64,000 nt of DNA from Linnemannia schmuckeri (Eukaryota > Mortierellomycota > Mortierellomycetes > Mortierellales > Mortierellaceae). The stretch's first letter is position 1. Every line of letters starts with the position of its first letter. The notes beneath the pieces are model-generated. The model ran no database searches and was not told where the DNA came from. It saw nothing but the letters and a program-made list of their open reading frames with translations. The DNA is taken from positions 992,001 through 1,056,000 of the forward strand of contig JANATG010000004.1 in NCBI GenBank assembly GCA_029449235.1, given 5' to 3'. This document shows positions 11,554-24,928 of the stretch, piece by piece. The translations under genes and the position numbers were made by a program.

Positions 11554-14374
11554 ATGAACAACGATCTCATCACCAAACACTTTATCCGCAAACGCGAAGC
11601 CGAGGTACTCCACTTGCTCATAAAAAAAAGTCACTTCCTTCGCTCACGAGAGCAGGGAACGAAAGGGGACTTGGTGCTTAACAGCATGATCGCATTCTAA
11701 TCCACTCTCCCTTCTCTTACCTCACACATACGCTTATGACACACAGGAGGATCATGGTGACTATCGCAAGGAACAGGGTTCTCCAAGGAGACAGCGACAA
11801 CCACCACCAGCGCCATTAGTAGCCACTATAACCACGGCAGAAGACGAAGCAGCAATACAAAGACTTGTCGCTCTTGCGGCGAAGGCCAACGACCCAGCTG
11901 TGCCAGCATCCTTTCACCAAAGCGTATCGCAAGGCCATGACCATTTGTCCATACGTAAGGTGTTCTCGTCATTAGTTACCGTATTGGATAGGCACAATGA
12001 TACCTCTTCGCAGACTCCATCCTTTCAGGAGACTTGCAACGAGGACCCATTGCAAACAGCCATTGCCAGCGAAGGCGTGCTGCTTTGGAGGGTAAGCAGA
12101 CAAAGCCTTGATCATATGACCATTTTCTGTTTGGAAGAACGTATTGTGTACTGTAATGACCAAACAACATTATTGGCAACAGATACCTAACCTTCGCCAT
12201 TATCATTCGGTTTATATTTGTTCTAGGAGTTTTGCATAAGCAGGGCGTACGACGACGACGACCGGGTGACACCGGAAAAGCTGCTGGATTACGTCGACCT
12301 CATCTGTCTCCCTTACGACAACCTGCAACAGAGAAAGGAAATCATCTCAAATCTGGATGGATCCTATCCGCTATTGGTTCTGAGTCTTCAGGCGCTTGTC
12401 CGTCCTGTCCTCCAACTTTGGGTCCACAAGGGTCATCCCCTCGATGCTGATATGGAATTTTCGCAGCAAGCGTTTACGGAAGGGAGTATCGCAGAGGAGG
12501 AAGAGCGGGAAGGTAACGGGCAGGATGACAGAAGTGACACGGATTACCAGTCTGAGACATGGTGCGATATGCCTCGAGATGCAGACCTTGCGAGAGGACT
12601 CGATGAATTGGAGGATGAGGATATTGACTGGTCGAAGGAGACGGCTGTTGTACAGGAAAATGCCCTGAAACCGATGTTCGCAAAGAAAAAACCAGACTCG
12701 GTCAACATCCTCTCAGCAACTGCAACGACACTCCCTGTCAAGCACGCCTTTTCTTCTGCATCAGCTTTAGCGGCACCTGCTTGGAAGCATGGGCGGTACA
12801 AAGCCAATGAATTCAAAGTACCCACTATGTACAACAATCTTCGCACCGTCGATAACAAAAGCCCTACCCCAACATACAACCTGACCCTTACTGAGTACGT
12901 CGTCGAGTTGTTGGAAGAGTGGCGTTTTGGATTGGATGATCAGATGTCAATCCAGGACCTCAATAAGCAGTATGGACCTCGATGGCGACGGAAAGAGCAG
13001 GATTATTATTACCATGTGAAAATCACCATCGTTCGCGAGTTTAAGCGACTGGTCTCGGAGGAAGGGATGGAGGATGATGAGGCTGTTGCATATCTGGTGA
13101 CCAAGCAGGGCACGAAGGCCACAGAGACCTTGTACAATGAGCTTTGTCAGGAGAGGTCACCACGAAACAAGGTTGCAGGGAAGAAGTCTTCGACACTATC
13201 GGATCCTACCTTGTCTTCCTCCTCCTCGCCCAAGACTCTTTCAGATTCGGAGACGGTGCCATCCTCCAGCGGCGGTACCAGCAATGCTTTGATCTCTCCA
13301 GCTAAGTTTGGCAAGTCGTCAGCCAAGGACGTAGGAGTTATGAAGCAGGCAACTTTATCTCCATCAAAAGGATCAATCTCCGACAACCATGCGACCAAAA
13401 AGGAACCACTAACCCACACCGCCACGACTACCAGTGTGCCTACCGATTTAATGAGCTGGCGTCAAGGATTCAAGAACAAGACTCAGTACTGCGCCCCAAC
13501 CCCCGGCATGCCCGAAGTCTGGGACGACGTGACACTGGACAGGACGTATCGGTTCCCCATATTTGACGACATTGTGGCTGTCGATGATCTATGGAAGTTC
13601 TGGACTCAAGGTTGGGATGGCGGTCCTTCAGTCCAAGAAAGGAGTGTCGTACATGGGGCCACCTGGAGGAAGGCAGCGTACGATCCAACGATTGCCCAAT
13701 GGTACGCCCCGAGGTACAAGGTTGTCCAGGAGATCAGGAGGTTGGTCGAACAAGGTTGGTCAGAGTCCGAAGCGGTGGATGGAATTGAGGCATTACGAAG
13801 GGACTTTTCGATGGAAGGGTTAGCTAAGCACTTGGCCTCGTTGAACGACATCCCGGTTGCGATCTCGGACGCCACAAATCCCGATGCTCACACTACTATG
13901 GTGGCTCAGGCCAGAAGTGCAGCGTTGTCGAACGCAGCATCAGGGTCAGGATTGACATCTCCTATGGGACACGTTGGTGGACGGTGCGCTCCTAGGAGCC
14001 GCCATCTTCAAGCTACGACGGCAATTCAGGAACCGCTGACGGAAGAGGTGATACCTCCAATTATTTGTGGCCGGGAGGATCTTGCGATTACCGTGTCTCA
14101 GTTCAACGGACGAACCGGAGGTCGATTTGAGTCAACTACCAGTACAACAACATCAGGTGCACACTCAAGAGGAACTGAGACAGTGAGCCTACCTCGTACT
14201 GCTGGCAACAGAAGGCCTGCTCCCTCTGGTTCTTCTTCGTCATCGTCGCTGAGTAGAAGGAGGAGGAGTAGGAGTGATGGTGCGGGCACGCCATTGGACT
14301 CTGTGTCTGTGTCAAAGTACATGAACAATCAGCGTCGGCCTCGGATACAGGTGAAGAAGGAGGACAGGGAGTGA
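11554..14374 (+). CDS. GCR1_C-type transcription regulator, first of a tandem pair
   Basis: Three exons, 11554-11604, 11747-12091 and 12227-14374 (all phase 0, GT-AG), encode 847 residues. Two copies of a module resembling the GCR1_C DNA-binding domain are visible. Copy 1 is about residues 346-420 (VELLEEWRFGLDD, then YGPRWRRKEQDYYYHVK). Copy 2 is about 570-645 (VDDLWKFWTQGWDGGPSV, then ATWRKA, then WYAPRYKVVQEIRRL). The family pattern is V..LW.EW..G..G.PSI..L...YG..WR.......F...RK.I...I. In yeast Gcr1, Msn1 and Hot1 this domain binds DNA at glycolytic or stress genes. An N-terminal block (residues 141-190: KLLDYVDLICLPYDNLQQR) and the motif GRYKANEF before copy 1 are shared with the next gene. 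The rest is Ser-rich linker, with a basic RRRRSRS tract near the C-terminus as a possible nuclear signal. Targets are unknown. Confidence 0.78.
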
Positions 14375-14448
14375 GCAGTAAGAGAGCTGTGCTGTGGTTT
14401 GTGTCAGCACACAAGGGAACATTTTGAAAAACCGGACACAAACAAAAC

Positions 14449-14454
14449 AATAAA
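14449..14454 (+). terminator. Poly(A) signal of the first GCR1_C gene
   Basis: AATAAA 75 bases after the TGA at 14372-14374. Confidence 0.5.
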
Positions 14455-15348
14455 ATTTTTACGTATCAAACATATGGATTGGATACATGGTATATATCTT
14501 CATATCATCAAATGGCTCATGGTTTGGATATATACTCAATGAAACAAGATATATACCGATAACATTGAAAGCTTTGTATCATGCAACACATACGATGGTG
14601 ATCTCAATTTCCATTTTAACAACAAGGAGCTACGGGGAGGAGGTCGATGGACATGGTTGACATGCCCAGTGGTTGTTGTTGTTTTGTTGCGACAATACGC
14701 CTTGACCCCTTAGATGTGCCTCCCTGTCTTCTTTCCCCTTTCCCGATGTTGTAGCTCACTCCTTGTAGGAAAAAAAAAAAGTGAAGGTAGTGCGAAGTGC
14801 GGAAGAAGGGGGTGAGAGTGTCCTGCTTATGGGGTGTGTAGCACACATAAGAAACCAAAAGAGTTAAAATGCAAGCTCAAGTCTTTTCCGATTTTGCATT
14901 TTTTTTCCATTTCTCTCTTCCCTCCGCTTTTCGACTTCCCTTTTCTTCTTTCTTTTCTTTACTTTTGCCACCCATCCCATCTCATCCCGTCCCATCCATC
15001 CGCGTCCTCCTTTCTCCCTTCTCCCCTTCTCCCTACCCCCCTTGTTCCCCCTTCTCTTCCCCAAATATCATTTTCATTTCACCCTGCATCTCTCTCTGCA
15101 CTCCTTCTTTCTCTCTCTTTCTCTCTCTTTCTCTCTCTCTCTCTTTCCCTCTCTCTTTTCTCTCTCTTTCTCTCTTCTCTCTCCCTCTCTCTCCTTGTCT
15201 CTTGTTCTCTCGCTCCCGCATCGTCCACTCCCGCTACTCTTGCACACAAGCCAGTCATTTTATCGATTTGCCATTCAGGACTAGCTCACTATTCTCACAC
15301 GATACAGTGTGCACACATATAACATCAACAGCACAAACAAAAGAGAGA
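14455..15348 (+). promoter_or_regulatory. Intergenic spacer and CT-rich leader of the second GCR1_C gene
   Basis: Nothing coding is seen. From about 14890 the plus strand is almost all pyrimidine, the usual form of leaders in this window. A CT microsatellite lies inside it. Confidence 0.55.
15098..15199. repeat. CT-rich microsatellite
   Basis: About 100 bases of imperfect (TC)n with TTT interruptions in the leader of the second GCR1_C gene. Confidence 0.8.
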
Positions 15349-18300
15349 ATGTCCGACCTACCACCACCGCAACAGCAACCCCAGCACTCGTCAAACTCAC
15401 GAAAGCGAGGATACGACCACCACGAGGTACATTATACATTTACACTCACGCTCACTCATTCGCTTATACAATCGTACAGACATACTGCACGAATGAGCAT
15501 TGCAGAAAACAACGAAACAAGAACAAAACACCACAGCCTTCTTTTTTGTTTCTTCTTTTGCTTCTTGTTTGGTGCTTTCCGACAGAGAGAAGAAAAGAAG
15601 GTTTCCCGTTTCATTTTTTTTCTTTTAGGAAGAACAAAAAAAAAAAAAAAAAAAATAAGGAACCAAACGAAACACATCACGACCGACTTCTGACAAACCA
15701 CCCTCGTTTTTTTTTAATACTTCCCCCTTCTTTTTCATTCTGGTCACCTGCATAACCCCCGCACCCATTAATAGTTCGAAGAGTATAGACGCAACTCGGC
15801 AGACGGACAAGGAGTAACAGGAGCAGGAGGAGGGTATGACAGTCGTAGGAGTAGAAACCCGTACGACTCCTCTCCACCCCTCAAAATGCACAAAGAGCTT
15901 CCATCTCGTCTGCTACCACAACACCCTCTACAACAACAGCAGCAACAGGAACAGCAACCACAGCAAAAGAAGCAACGGGAGCAGGACGAGGACCTTGTCA
16001 GTGACTGCGATTCCGATATCTACAACGAGGATGACGAACAAGCTCTATATCCACCTTCATCATCGGGGTACTACCAGTCAAATAGCAGTGGCGCCGGCAA
16101 TGGCGCCAGTAACAGCAAGGACCATTATGCATACCGGTCAAACTCTAGGGCGGACCTGAGCAGGAGTAAGGGTCGCTCGGGAATGGTACGATCGATGGAC
16201 AACAACTCAAGGCCAACATCCTCGCCGCCACCAACCTCACATTTATCTCGCCGTCAAGAGGAAAGTGCAAGCGGTGGTTTGTCTGAAGAGGAGCATTGGT
16301 CGCGAGAGGATGCCAGGCGCGAAGGATTCCGTCGATGGAAGGTAAGAAGACGAAAGCTATTTCAAAAATGTGTACTTTGGAGAGAAGGGAGTCAAACAGG
16401 AGGAAAATAAAGGGGGTTGACTCTTTGTTGTCGTTTTTCCTTGCCATGCCTTGCCTTGCCTTTCCTTACTGCGAATATACCCCTCATTTTTTTTCTTCTT
16501 TTGGCGTTGTTGCAGGCATTTTCCTCACAGGGACAGTGGTGGTGTGAGGGATGGATTGTGGATATATATCAAGCGAGCTGTCTCCTTCCCAAGCACACCA
16601 TCCATCTCATACCCCCTCTTCTCTCTGTCTCGCCTTTTTTTTTACTTTTGACCATGCGACCCTGTTCTAAACCTTATTTCTTCACTTTCTGCTGTTCTCT
16701 CTTTGAAAAATTGCATGATATGCAGAAATGGTGCCGACTGGAGGGATACAAGAACTACAACGTCTCCGTTTGCCGCTTGCTAGACTATGTCAATAGCCAA
16801 CTCCTGCCATATGATCGAATCCAAGCGCTCAAAAACAGGAACGCAACAACAACAAAAGCAACAGGAACAGCGTCTTCTTCCGGATGGAACGAATTTGTCT
16901 ACAGCAGCCTTGAGACATCCATCCTTCCAATTCTACAGTATGGAGAATATCACAGGAAAAATCACAAAAGCAGCAGCACTAAACGCAATGGAGGAGGCAG
17001 CTCCCGAGAGGCGGTATTCCGATATGATTCTCCGGAACGAGGAAGAGGAGATCGACATATTTCTTCTATTGGCTGGAGACACACTCGACAGAGTATTGTC
17101 AGCAGTCGAGGGGATGCTCGGAGTGGTAGTCGAGAGGAGGGTCGATACAATAGCCAGGAAAGACCTCCGACTTGGCAAGAAGTAAAGATGGACGATCGTG
17201 AAAACAACCGGGAGGATGTTCGACCCAGAAACCGGAGCCGGGATAGATTAGCAACACATGATGATTGGCGAGGTCATCGTCAGATCAGTAGCGTCAATGT
17301 GCCACACTTCGACCAGGAGACCGACTATCAGGACACTCGTCGGCGCGGCCCTTGGGAGACTGCCTATCACCAAGGTCTGGAGGATGCTCGACGCAACGAC
17401 CGGGACGGTCCTCGACACGATGATAGACGCAAGAATATCCGTGTGAGCAGTAGTCGAGAGGACGTCGGTATCGACAATTGGCGGGATTCTCGTGATGACA
17501 GGCGTACCAGTCTTCGAGACGATGATTGGGGACCCAGTCGGCAAGGCGACGATCGAGGCGGTCCGAGCTACGACAATTTTAACGATGCATGGCATGACAA
17601 TCGAGAGGATTCTCGATACAACAGCGGGACGAACGCATCCTTCAATGACTGTAAGGGCAGTCGACATGATGAGTCGGAAGAAGATCGATATGGTGGTCTC
17701 ACAGGATTACCTCCAAGTAGTCGAGAGACGCCGCGACAGGAACACCCCCTTAGGCCTTTGGAGTCTCGTCGAAGGTCAGGTTCTCAAGACCGACGGAGCT
17801 CTAGTCAACAGGAAGACGTACAAATCCAACAAAGGTCAAGAAGTCAGCATAGTCTAGAGGACCAATGGAGGTCAGGTGGACAGAAAGGCCGGAAGGAGGA
17901 TCGCCGGGAGAGCCGAGAAATCCATCCGCTCAAGGAGACAAACTTGTCAGCCCTACCTCCCAAGCCTCTCCATGACAAGGGCAAGATCCCACGTTCAAAT
18001 CGTCAGCCCTACGACGCGAACGGCGTGGACGAAGACAGCTTTCCGCCTGCTTGTGAAGGAAACGATCATGCTGATGCGCAGGACCGCATTGCGGATTCAG
18101 GCGATGACAAACCTGAGGAGAGTCTCCTGTCTTTGTTAAAACGTCGCCGCCAACTCTCTCAGCATAGCCTCATTTCCACGACAGCTTCTGGACTCCCATC
18201 AAACGCCTCAGTAACAGCACCATCATCGACTTCAACTATGATTGTTGCATCTACTTCAACCACCAGTACTTCAATCTCGACCACCAATCCAGCTTCAGAA

Positions 18301-21300
18301 GAGAACGTTGTGCACGTGTCGACCAAGGATTCTTGCCCGGCCTACTCGTTTACCCTCGGCCGGTACAAGGCCAACGAATTCATTATTCACTCCCTGCAGC
18401 ACAAAAATGGCCCCTTTACCAACAAGAACCGGCTTCTTCCAGAGTCGTGCAGAAATGTCATCGACGTACTGGAGGTGTGGAGATATGGGACAAAGACGTT
18501 CACAGCAATTCAGGATCTTACAGAGAAATTCGGTCGTTCATGGATAGCTCCGAAGGATCGTGAGAGGTACCAGTTTTTCACCGAAGTCGTTCAGGAGTTC
18601 AGGCGGTTGGTGATGGATGAAGGGATTGATGACGACATGGCGGTTAAGGAGTTGATGGGGCGGCAAGACTGGTGGTTGGTCCCTCTCTCGAAACAGCAGA
18701 CCGACGAAGCTGCAGAGTTGTCATCCGAAAGCGAGCCAGTAGGTACGGATTCCGACTCTGACCTTGTGTTCCAGCCCCATTACCGACGCAACAGTTCCCA
18801 ATCGCACAAAAAATCTCAGCCCCTCAAAAGGTCAGAGACGCGCAAGAGGTCCGACTCGCACCAAAAATCACCGGCGATCTCCACGGACATGGACATGGAC
18901 ATCAGTACAGCGGCCGGCAACCACGTCATAGCAGCAGAGCATTCAACCTCGTCAGATACAGAGCCTATGGATCATGAAATGTTTCCTGCGTCGACCACTC
19001 GTCCTGCTAGCAGAAACTCTCATCGCAACCCTCGCCCTCAGTATAAGGATAACGTTGTGGAACCCTGGGGAGATGCAGTGATCAACCCCAACTTCACCTT
19101 TCCGATACCCGACGGCATCGAGACAGTCCCCGAGTTATACAAGGCCTGGCATGAAGGGTGGGGAGACATTCCGTCACTTTTCCAGCTTACCAAAGAGAAT
19201 GGACCATCTTGGAGGTCTTCCAAGCTGCCGTCCTCAAAGAAGATCTACGAGTGGTATCACTTTCACTACAAGATCATCCGAGCAATTGACGACTTGGTTG
19301 TTAGGGAATGGACTGCGGAGGATGCCATCTTGGCGCTTGAGCAAATCCGGGGCAAGAGAAAGTTGGCGAATTTGCACAAGGAAATCCCTTGTCCTGGCCA
19401 TATGATCCCACCGATCAAGGACAAGGGGACCCCCAAAGCGCAGATTGACAATGGGTCACCAGCAGCAGCCGACGACATAAACGCTACTAGCAGCAGCAAA
19501 GTGCCGCCTACTGTCAGACCCAGCGACTCCAGTTCGACCGCCGGCGCCAGCACTACCAACAGCAGCGGGACTGGTAGTAGTGAAATTGCGACCAGTGACC
19601 ATACAACAACAACTGCTACCGTCACAACCGTTTCTTCCAGCAGCAAAACATCGACCATCAGCCAACTCAAGTCGACCACTGACGACAGCATGACGCCTAC
19701 CGCCGCCAACAGTACGTCTACAGTAAGGGACAAGCCTACCACTAGCGTCAAAGAAAACTCCATCAGCAGTATTGTCTCCAGCAAATTCAAGATGACCGGC
19801 AATGGCAACAACACTTCGAATACCAATGGCAAGACCACCAGCAGCGCCAAACCAGGCATCACCGGCAACACTACCACCGGCAAGCGCAAATCGACAACAG
19901 ACAGTATTAGCACATCGAGCATCAAGACCAAGGCTACTACTAGTGCCCCTACGAGCGCTGTCAACGACACTGGCGACAACCTGTCCACGCCGATTGACGA
20001 CGGCGTCAATGCAACCAATGCCCGCATCTCCAGGTTGATGAATGAAAGCAACAGCTTACCGATAGCCAAGGACAAGACTACCGGCAGCCCCAAGCTAAGC
20101 TCTGTCGACAACACATCCGTCAGCAGACCCAAGTCGACAACTTCCGGCAACGTCACATCGAATTTCGAAAACACGGCTTTTACCAGTTCCAAGCCAAAGG
20201 CCCTCGAAAACACCTCTGCTGGAAGTCTCCAGTCAACAGTCGACAGCGTTAATGCACTGGGTACCATGGACGGGATTACAACAAGTGCCTCGACGAACGC
20301 CGTTAACACTACTGTAGTCATCAGGCCCACACTGGCTGCAGATAGCAACAACCCCTTGGAGAGTAAGGACAGGACCAACGATATCTCGGTGGCCGTCAAC
20401 GACACCGCCACCAGAAAACTCAAATTGGCAACCGAGAACAGCATCCCTTTGAGCATCAAGAGCAGGACCACAATACTGGACTCCCCCGCCGCCGCTAACA
20501 ACAATGGCATCAGCATAGTCAAGTTGACAACCGACAGAAACAGCGCGCCCATCACCAACGACAGGCCAAGCGGTACTGCAGCTTCAAGCGCCACCTTCAG
20601 CAACACTACAGTCAATCCTGGCAGCTCCTTCACGTATATCCATAACAGCGCCAAGAGTATTCAGCGAGCCATGTCTTACTCTCAAATCAGTTCTCGGTCG
20701 AGCAAGGAGCTACCTCCTAAAGGATTGACTCAGAGCGACTTTGCCTCAAGTAACAACAGCGACGCGCCAGTCGCTCGTTCGAGCTTCGAGAAGGACGTGG
20801 TTCCGAACGACAGTGCAGGAAGCAGCGTGGGTAGACCCAATGGCATGACTGCAAGTGCCAGCAACAGCTCTAGTATCGCGCTCAACAGCACTATCGATCG
20901 TCCCAGCAGCATGAGTGCCGTCAATGTCAGCAGCATTCTTGCCGATGTGACCGCTGGCACTGTCAACCGTCCCAACACCGCGAGCGCCAGTAGCGATGTC
21001 AATAGCGTCCCCAATGGCGTAAACGCCGGCGCCGTCCATTCACCCTACAATGTGAGCGTAGGCATTCTCGACAGACCTAGGTCTGGATCCGGCTACACTG
21101 TCGCTCCTCACGAATACGTGCCATGTCCAAAAGAACAGGTAGAAAGCCTACACCGCAGTAGGAGTGGAACAGAGGTGACAGAGATTTTGGAGTCAGGTCA
21201 AGTGAACAGCACACATTATACCTTACCACCTCAGGGAGCGACTCCGCCTCGGGCAGCTGTTCCACTGCCACCTAGTTTACAGGTCTCCAAGGCTCGGTAC

Positions 21301-21765
21301 CCGTCATCGGCGTTCTCCATATCCCGCCTGGTGGATGAGCGCGCTGCGCATCATGAACGGGAGCAGTGGTATGATGATGATGATGATGACGATGATGATG
21401 AGCGGCTTACGCGTCATCGACCAGTTCTGCAGAGACCAGCTCCACCGCCGCCACCACCTCAACAACGAAAACATCCTCTTCACCACCAACCACATCATCA
21501 TCAACAACAGCAGCCACTGCAACAGTCGCAACAAGTCGAACACTACCAACAGCAACTGCTACAGCTCCAACAGCAACGGCAACAGCATCACCCACAGCGG
21601 CAACATTGGGACAGATCTTTAGATCATACCCGTGCTCACTCTCCTTCACATCGTCCTTCTTCTTTGTCATCGTCGTCTGCTTCATCTTCTCACCATTATG
21701 GTCATGATTGGCCTGCTGAGCATTGGAGCTCTTCTACCAACGATGAAGTGATCGACCTCACTTAA
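15349..21765 (+). CDS. Giant GCR1_C-type transcription regulator, second of the tandem pair
   Basis: Three exons, 15349-15426, 15775-16341 and 16726-21765, encode 1894 residues. Gene order, exon number and phases match the upstream paralogue. The exon 2/3 junction aligns (tryptophan-Lys then KWCRLEGY here; tryptophan-Arg then ELCISRAY there). The shared N-block LLDYVNSQLLPYDRIQ and the motif GRYKANEF are present. GCR1_C-like copy 1 is about residues 786-850 (VIDVLEVWRYG, FGRSWIAPKDRERYQFF). Copy 2 is about 1003-1078 (VPELYKAWHEGWGDIPSL, GPSWRSS, YEWYHFHYKIIRAI). Between the N-block and copy 1 lies an Arg/Asp/Ser-rich region (about 314-624). After copy 2 come about 700 residues of Ser/Thr/Asn-rich sequence, a run of nine Asp near 1767, and a His/Gln-rich tail before the end VIDLT. 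Likely a nuclear DNA-binding regulator. The 384-base second intron was set by the paralogue alignment because its frame also stays open. Confidence 0.76.
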
Positions 21766-21824
21766 AGAGTGAACCTTGCCGTACTATACCTGCCTCCTCC
21801 CTTCTGCAAAAAGAAACAAATAGA

Positions 21825-21830
21825 AATAAA
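21825..21830 (+). terminator. Poly(A) signal of the second GCR1_C gene
   Basis: AATAAA 60 bases after the TAA at 21763-21765. The gene converges on the pseudogene, with only about 100 bases between the two stop codons. Confidence 0.5.
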
Positions 21831-21866
21831 AACACCCAATTCAATCAATCAAACTTGCATGTTTAT

Positions 21867-24800
21867 TTAATTACGTCCTTCTTCGAGGACTCTAAGACGA
21901 TACTCCATATCCCTCATCTCTCTATCACGCTCCTCGAGGGTCCTGACCAGAACCATATTCACCTCCTTCTCGTACTCGAGCATCCCAATCGCGTCTCCCA
22001 ATTTCGCCATCGTCTCCTCCAATTCGTGCAAGTTCCTCGTCGTCTCTTCTAGATCTCTCCTTCCCCCCTCCTGTAGGACTGTTCACATTTCTGGAGTTGC
22101 TCCTTAGTATGACCCTAACAGAGTGTTGTGTCTCTCAGCTCCTCCTGCGTATGTCCGAGTTCCGTTTGGAGTTTTGTCACTATGTTCTGGAAAAGGGTGA
22201 CAGATGCTGATTGACGAGCGCGTTCGCGTTACGCTTGGAGCTGCTGTTTTTCGGTTAGGGCGAGTTCCTGTTTGTGGGCCTGTTGGGAGAGGAGGAAGCC
22301 CTGGTCAAATTTGAGGACGAGACGTTCGATTTCTTGGAGCGCTTGATCGAGCTCTTCTTTCTTGAGTCGAAGGGAGGTCGAGAGGTCTTCAATCTGTATC
22401 TCGAGAGATATGATCGTTGTCTTCATTTCGTTGTGTTGATCCATCGTTGCTGAAGATTCTGTGGATGTCGTAGCGTTGATGAGTTGTGCTTGGACGTCTT
22501 GGGTTTGTTGTTGGAGATAGGCCAGTTGTGCGCGGTCGCGGTGGATCTAGTGGGCATACTCGTTGTTTAAAGTCTCGATAGAGGTCATCTTCTGGACCAG
22601 GGCTGAAACCTCCTTGATTAGCCGGGCGTTGGATCGCTGAGCCTTGACCACAGAAGCCTTTAACCCCGCGGTGGCCTTCCTATGCTTTTTCTCCAAAACT
22701 CTGCCATTTGACTCGCTTCCTCCGCGTTCCGCACCTGGTACTTGTTCACCTTACTCTCCTGCGCCGCCAACTCGTTCTTCAACTGTTCAATCTCTGCCTC
22801 CAGGTTACGGACAGGACCCTCCATGAGGTGTTTTGTTCCTGCCGCTGATAGGTATCCCACCACTGTTTTAAGTTGCGTTTCTTCTCCTCCAATTCCACCT
22901 CTAATTTCTTGACCTCTTCCCCTCACACTTCCTAACCTGCGCCTCCAAACTCTTGATCTGCAACTGGTCCTCTCGTATCATTGCCTCAAACCCATGTTGG
23001 TGCAACTCCAATAGTGATTCAAAAACTTGTCGATGGTTCTTGAGTTCCCGTTGGGCTCGGAAGAGTCTTCTTCCAACCCAGAGATCTCGGATCGGTTCTA
23101 GGCCATGACGAGTTTGAGGAGGCCGAGTTCGGTCTTGGCGTGGAGGAGATGGGCTGTTGCTCCTGAGGTAAGTTGATGGCTGCAGACTGCAACAAGGCAG
23201 AATTCAAAATCAAAAGATAGAAGGCGTTCGTTGATGGGTTGGTGGTAGATTCGCTAAAGGTGGTGGGGGGAAGGAAGAGGGATGCGCTAGTGGGTGTGCT
23301 GATAGGGATGCCTTTTAGTTGGCGGATGTGGCGGTTGTGAAGATTTTGCGCGATTCGGAGGGTCTCTTAGAAGATATCAATTGGAGTCTCGAGATTATTG
23401 CCACTGTCAACACTGCCATTCTCTTTCTTCGACGACGGCGACGACAAAGAGTCCTTCTTCTTCTTCTTTGATTTGTTAATGTATCCTCCAAAAGTCGAGG
23501 AGGAGAAAAAAGGAAGAGCCGAAGAGCTATCAGAGTTGACAGAGGCCAAGATGCCATGGATGGCGCGGGCATCCGACACAGGCAGCTTCGCCGTCGCACT
23601 ACCGGCACCACCAGAAGTAGGACCAACCAAGAAATGCGATGAGGCCTTCTTGAGGTTCAGAATATGGTCCTATAGGAGGGTATGATATGCTCCTCGGGAT
23701 TGGACCAGTTGTCGTTCTAGATCGACGATGCGCTGTTGCAGTTGAGGCACACCGGTATCTTGCCTGATTATCATGGCACAGGAGCTGCAGGTGGAGGAAA
23801 ATGCGACGATGGCGGTCGAGACTTCGAGGAAATTGTTGTTGTTGGTGGCGTGTTTCATCTGAAGTCTCGCGGCTGCAGGCGCCAAGACTGGAGAAGCAGA
23901 AGCGGTGGTGGCAAAGATGGTGGTGGCAATGACGGCGAGATTGAGTTTGTTAGGCGAGACTTTCGATCCGGTAGAGAGATTTCTAACAACAGGGGAGATG
24001 GTGGCACTGCGTTGTTGGTGTTGATATTGCTGGTGTTGGTCAAGTTTCCTACGGACGTTCTTGAGCATTATGTGGTAGTTTTGCAGTCTTTGGTATAATG
24101 GCTATTCATAACCGCCAAGTCAAATAGTAATAGTAGGCGTGTTAGAGTCTCGCTAGCGCAATACATGCAACATGATGAGCATCGATAAAAAAAATTGTAC
24201 CGTAAGGACAGCAGGGTATGGGGCAGACCTGTTGGGTCCACTGAAGTCGTGTGCGACAAGACGTTGGATCTCGCTTAGGAGGATATCCATGGTTGAAACT
24301 TCTTCTAATTCCTCATTGTCGTTGGATACGGCTGCTAGTGGCGTTTTGGTCTTTGTCTCTAGTTCAGTCTGTTCGCGGGTTGTGACGGCAGTGGAGGCGG
24401 TAACGGAGGAAGTGCTAGGCTCCAGCGAAGGCGCTAATGGACGTATAGTCGCGCCCTCAAGAGTTGGTCTGTGGTTCTAGTAAAGATTTCGATCTCTCAG
24501 CTTAGTTCACTTATGTGTTGCAAACATAGTTGTTTTCAGCATCGACTAGAATATACTTTCAGTCTCGTGTAGTTTGCGTTGTCAGTGTTTTTATCGTGAG
24601 GACTGAGGCTGTTTTTGTTGCTGTTGTTTGTGTTGTCGTCGAACAACTTTGCAGGACTAGACAAATGATTGACGTGGAAATAAAGTTGTTGTTGTTAGCA
24701 CGCGAGCTCGACTGACAGTTGGGGCGACATCAACAATGACTGTATGCATGAGAGCGCGGGAGAAACCTACAAGACTGTCCCCGAAAAGAACTCTTCAACT

Positions 24801-24897
24801 TCCTATTGAGACAAGAAAAGAGACGCGAACATACAAAGGTGAGAAACTATGGACTTTTGTCGGAGCAAAAATGGTCTCCAAAATTACGCTATTTGTG

Positions 24898-24928
<31 letters not shown>

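Noticed and set aside
16342..16725. The second intron of the downstream GCR1_C gene is open in the exon 3 frame, including an acceptor-like GTTGCAG near 16516
   Set aside because: The paralogue alignment places the junction at 16341/16726, and the extra stretch is pyrimidine-rich like an intron. An alternative exon cannot be fully excluded.
19266..20654. Long minus-strand open frame of 462 codons
   Set aside because: Antisense shadow of the Ser/Thr/Asn-rich repeats of the plus-strand gene. It gives only Leu/Val-rich low complexity.
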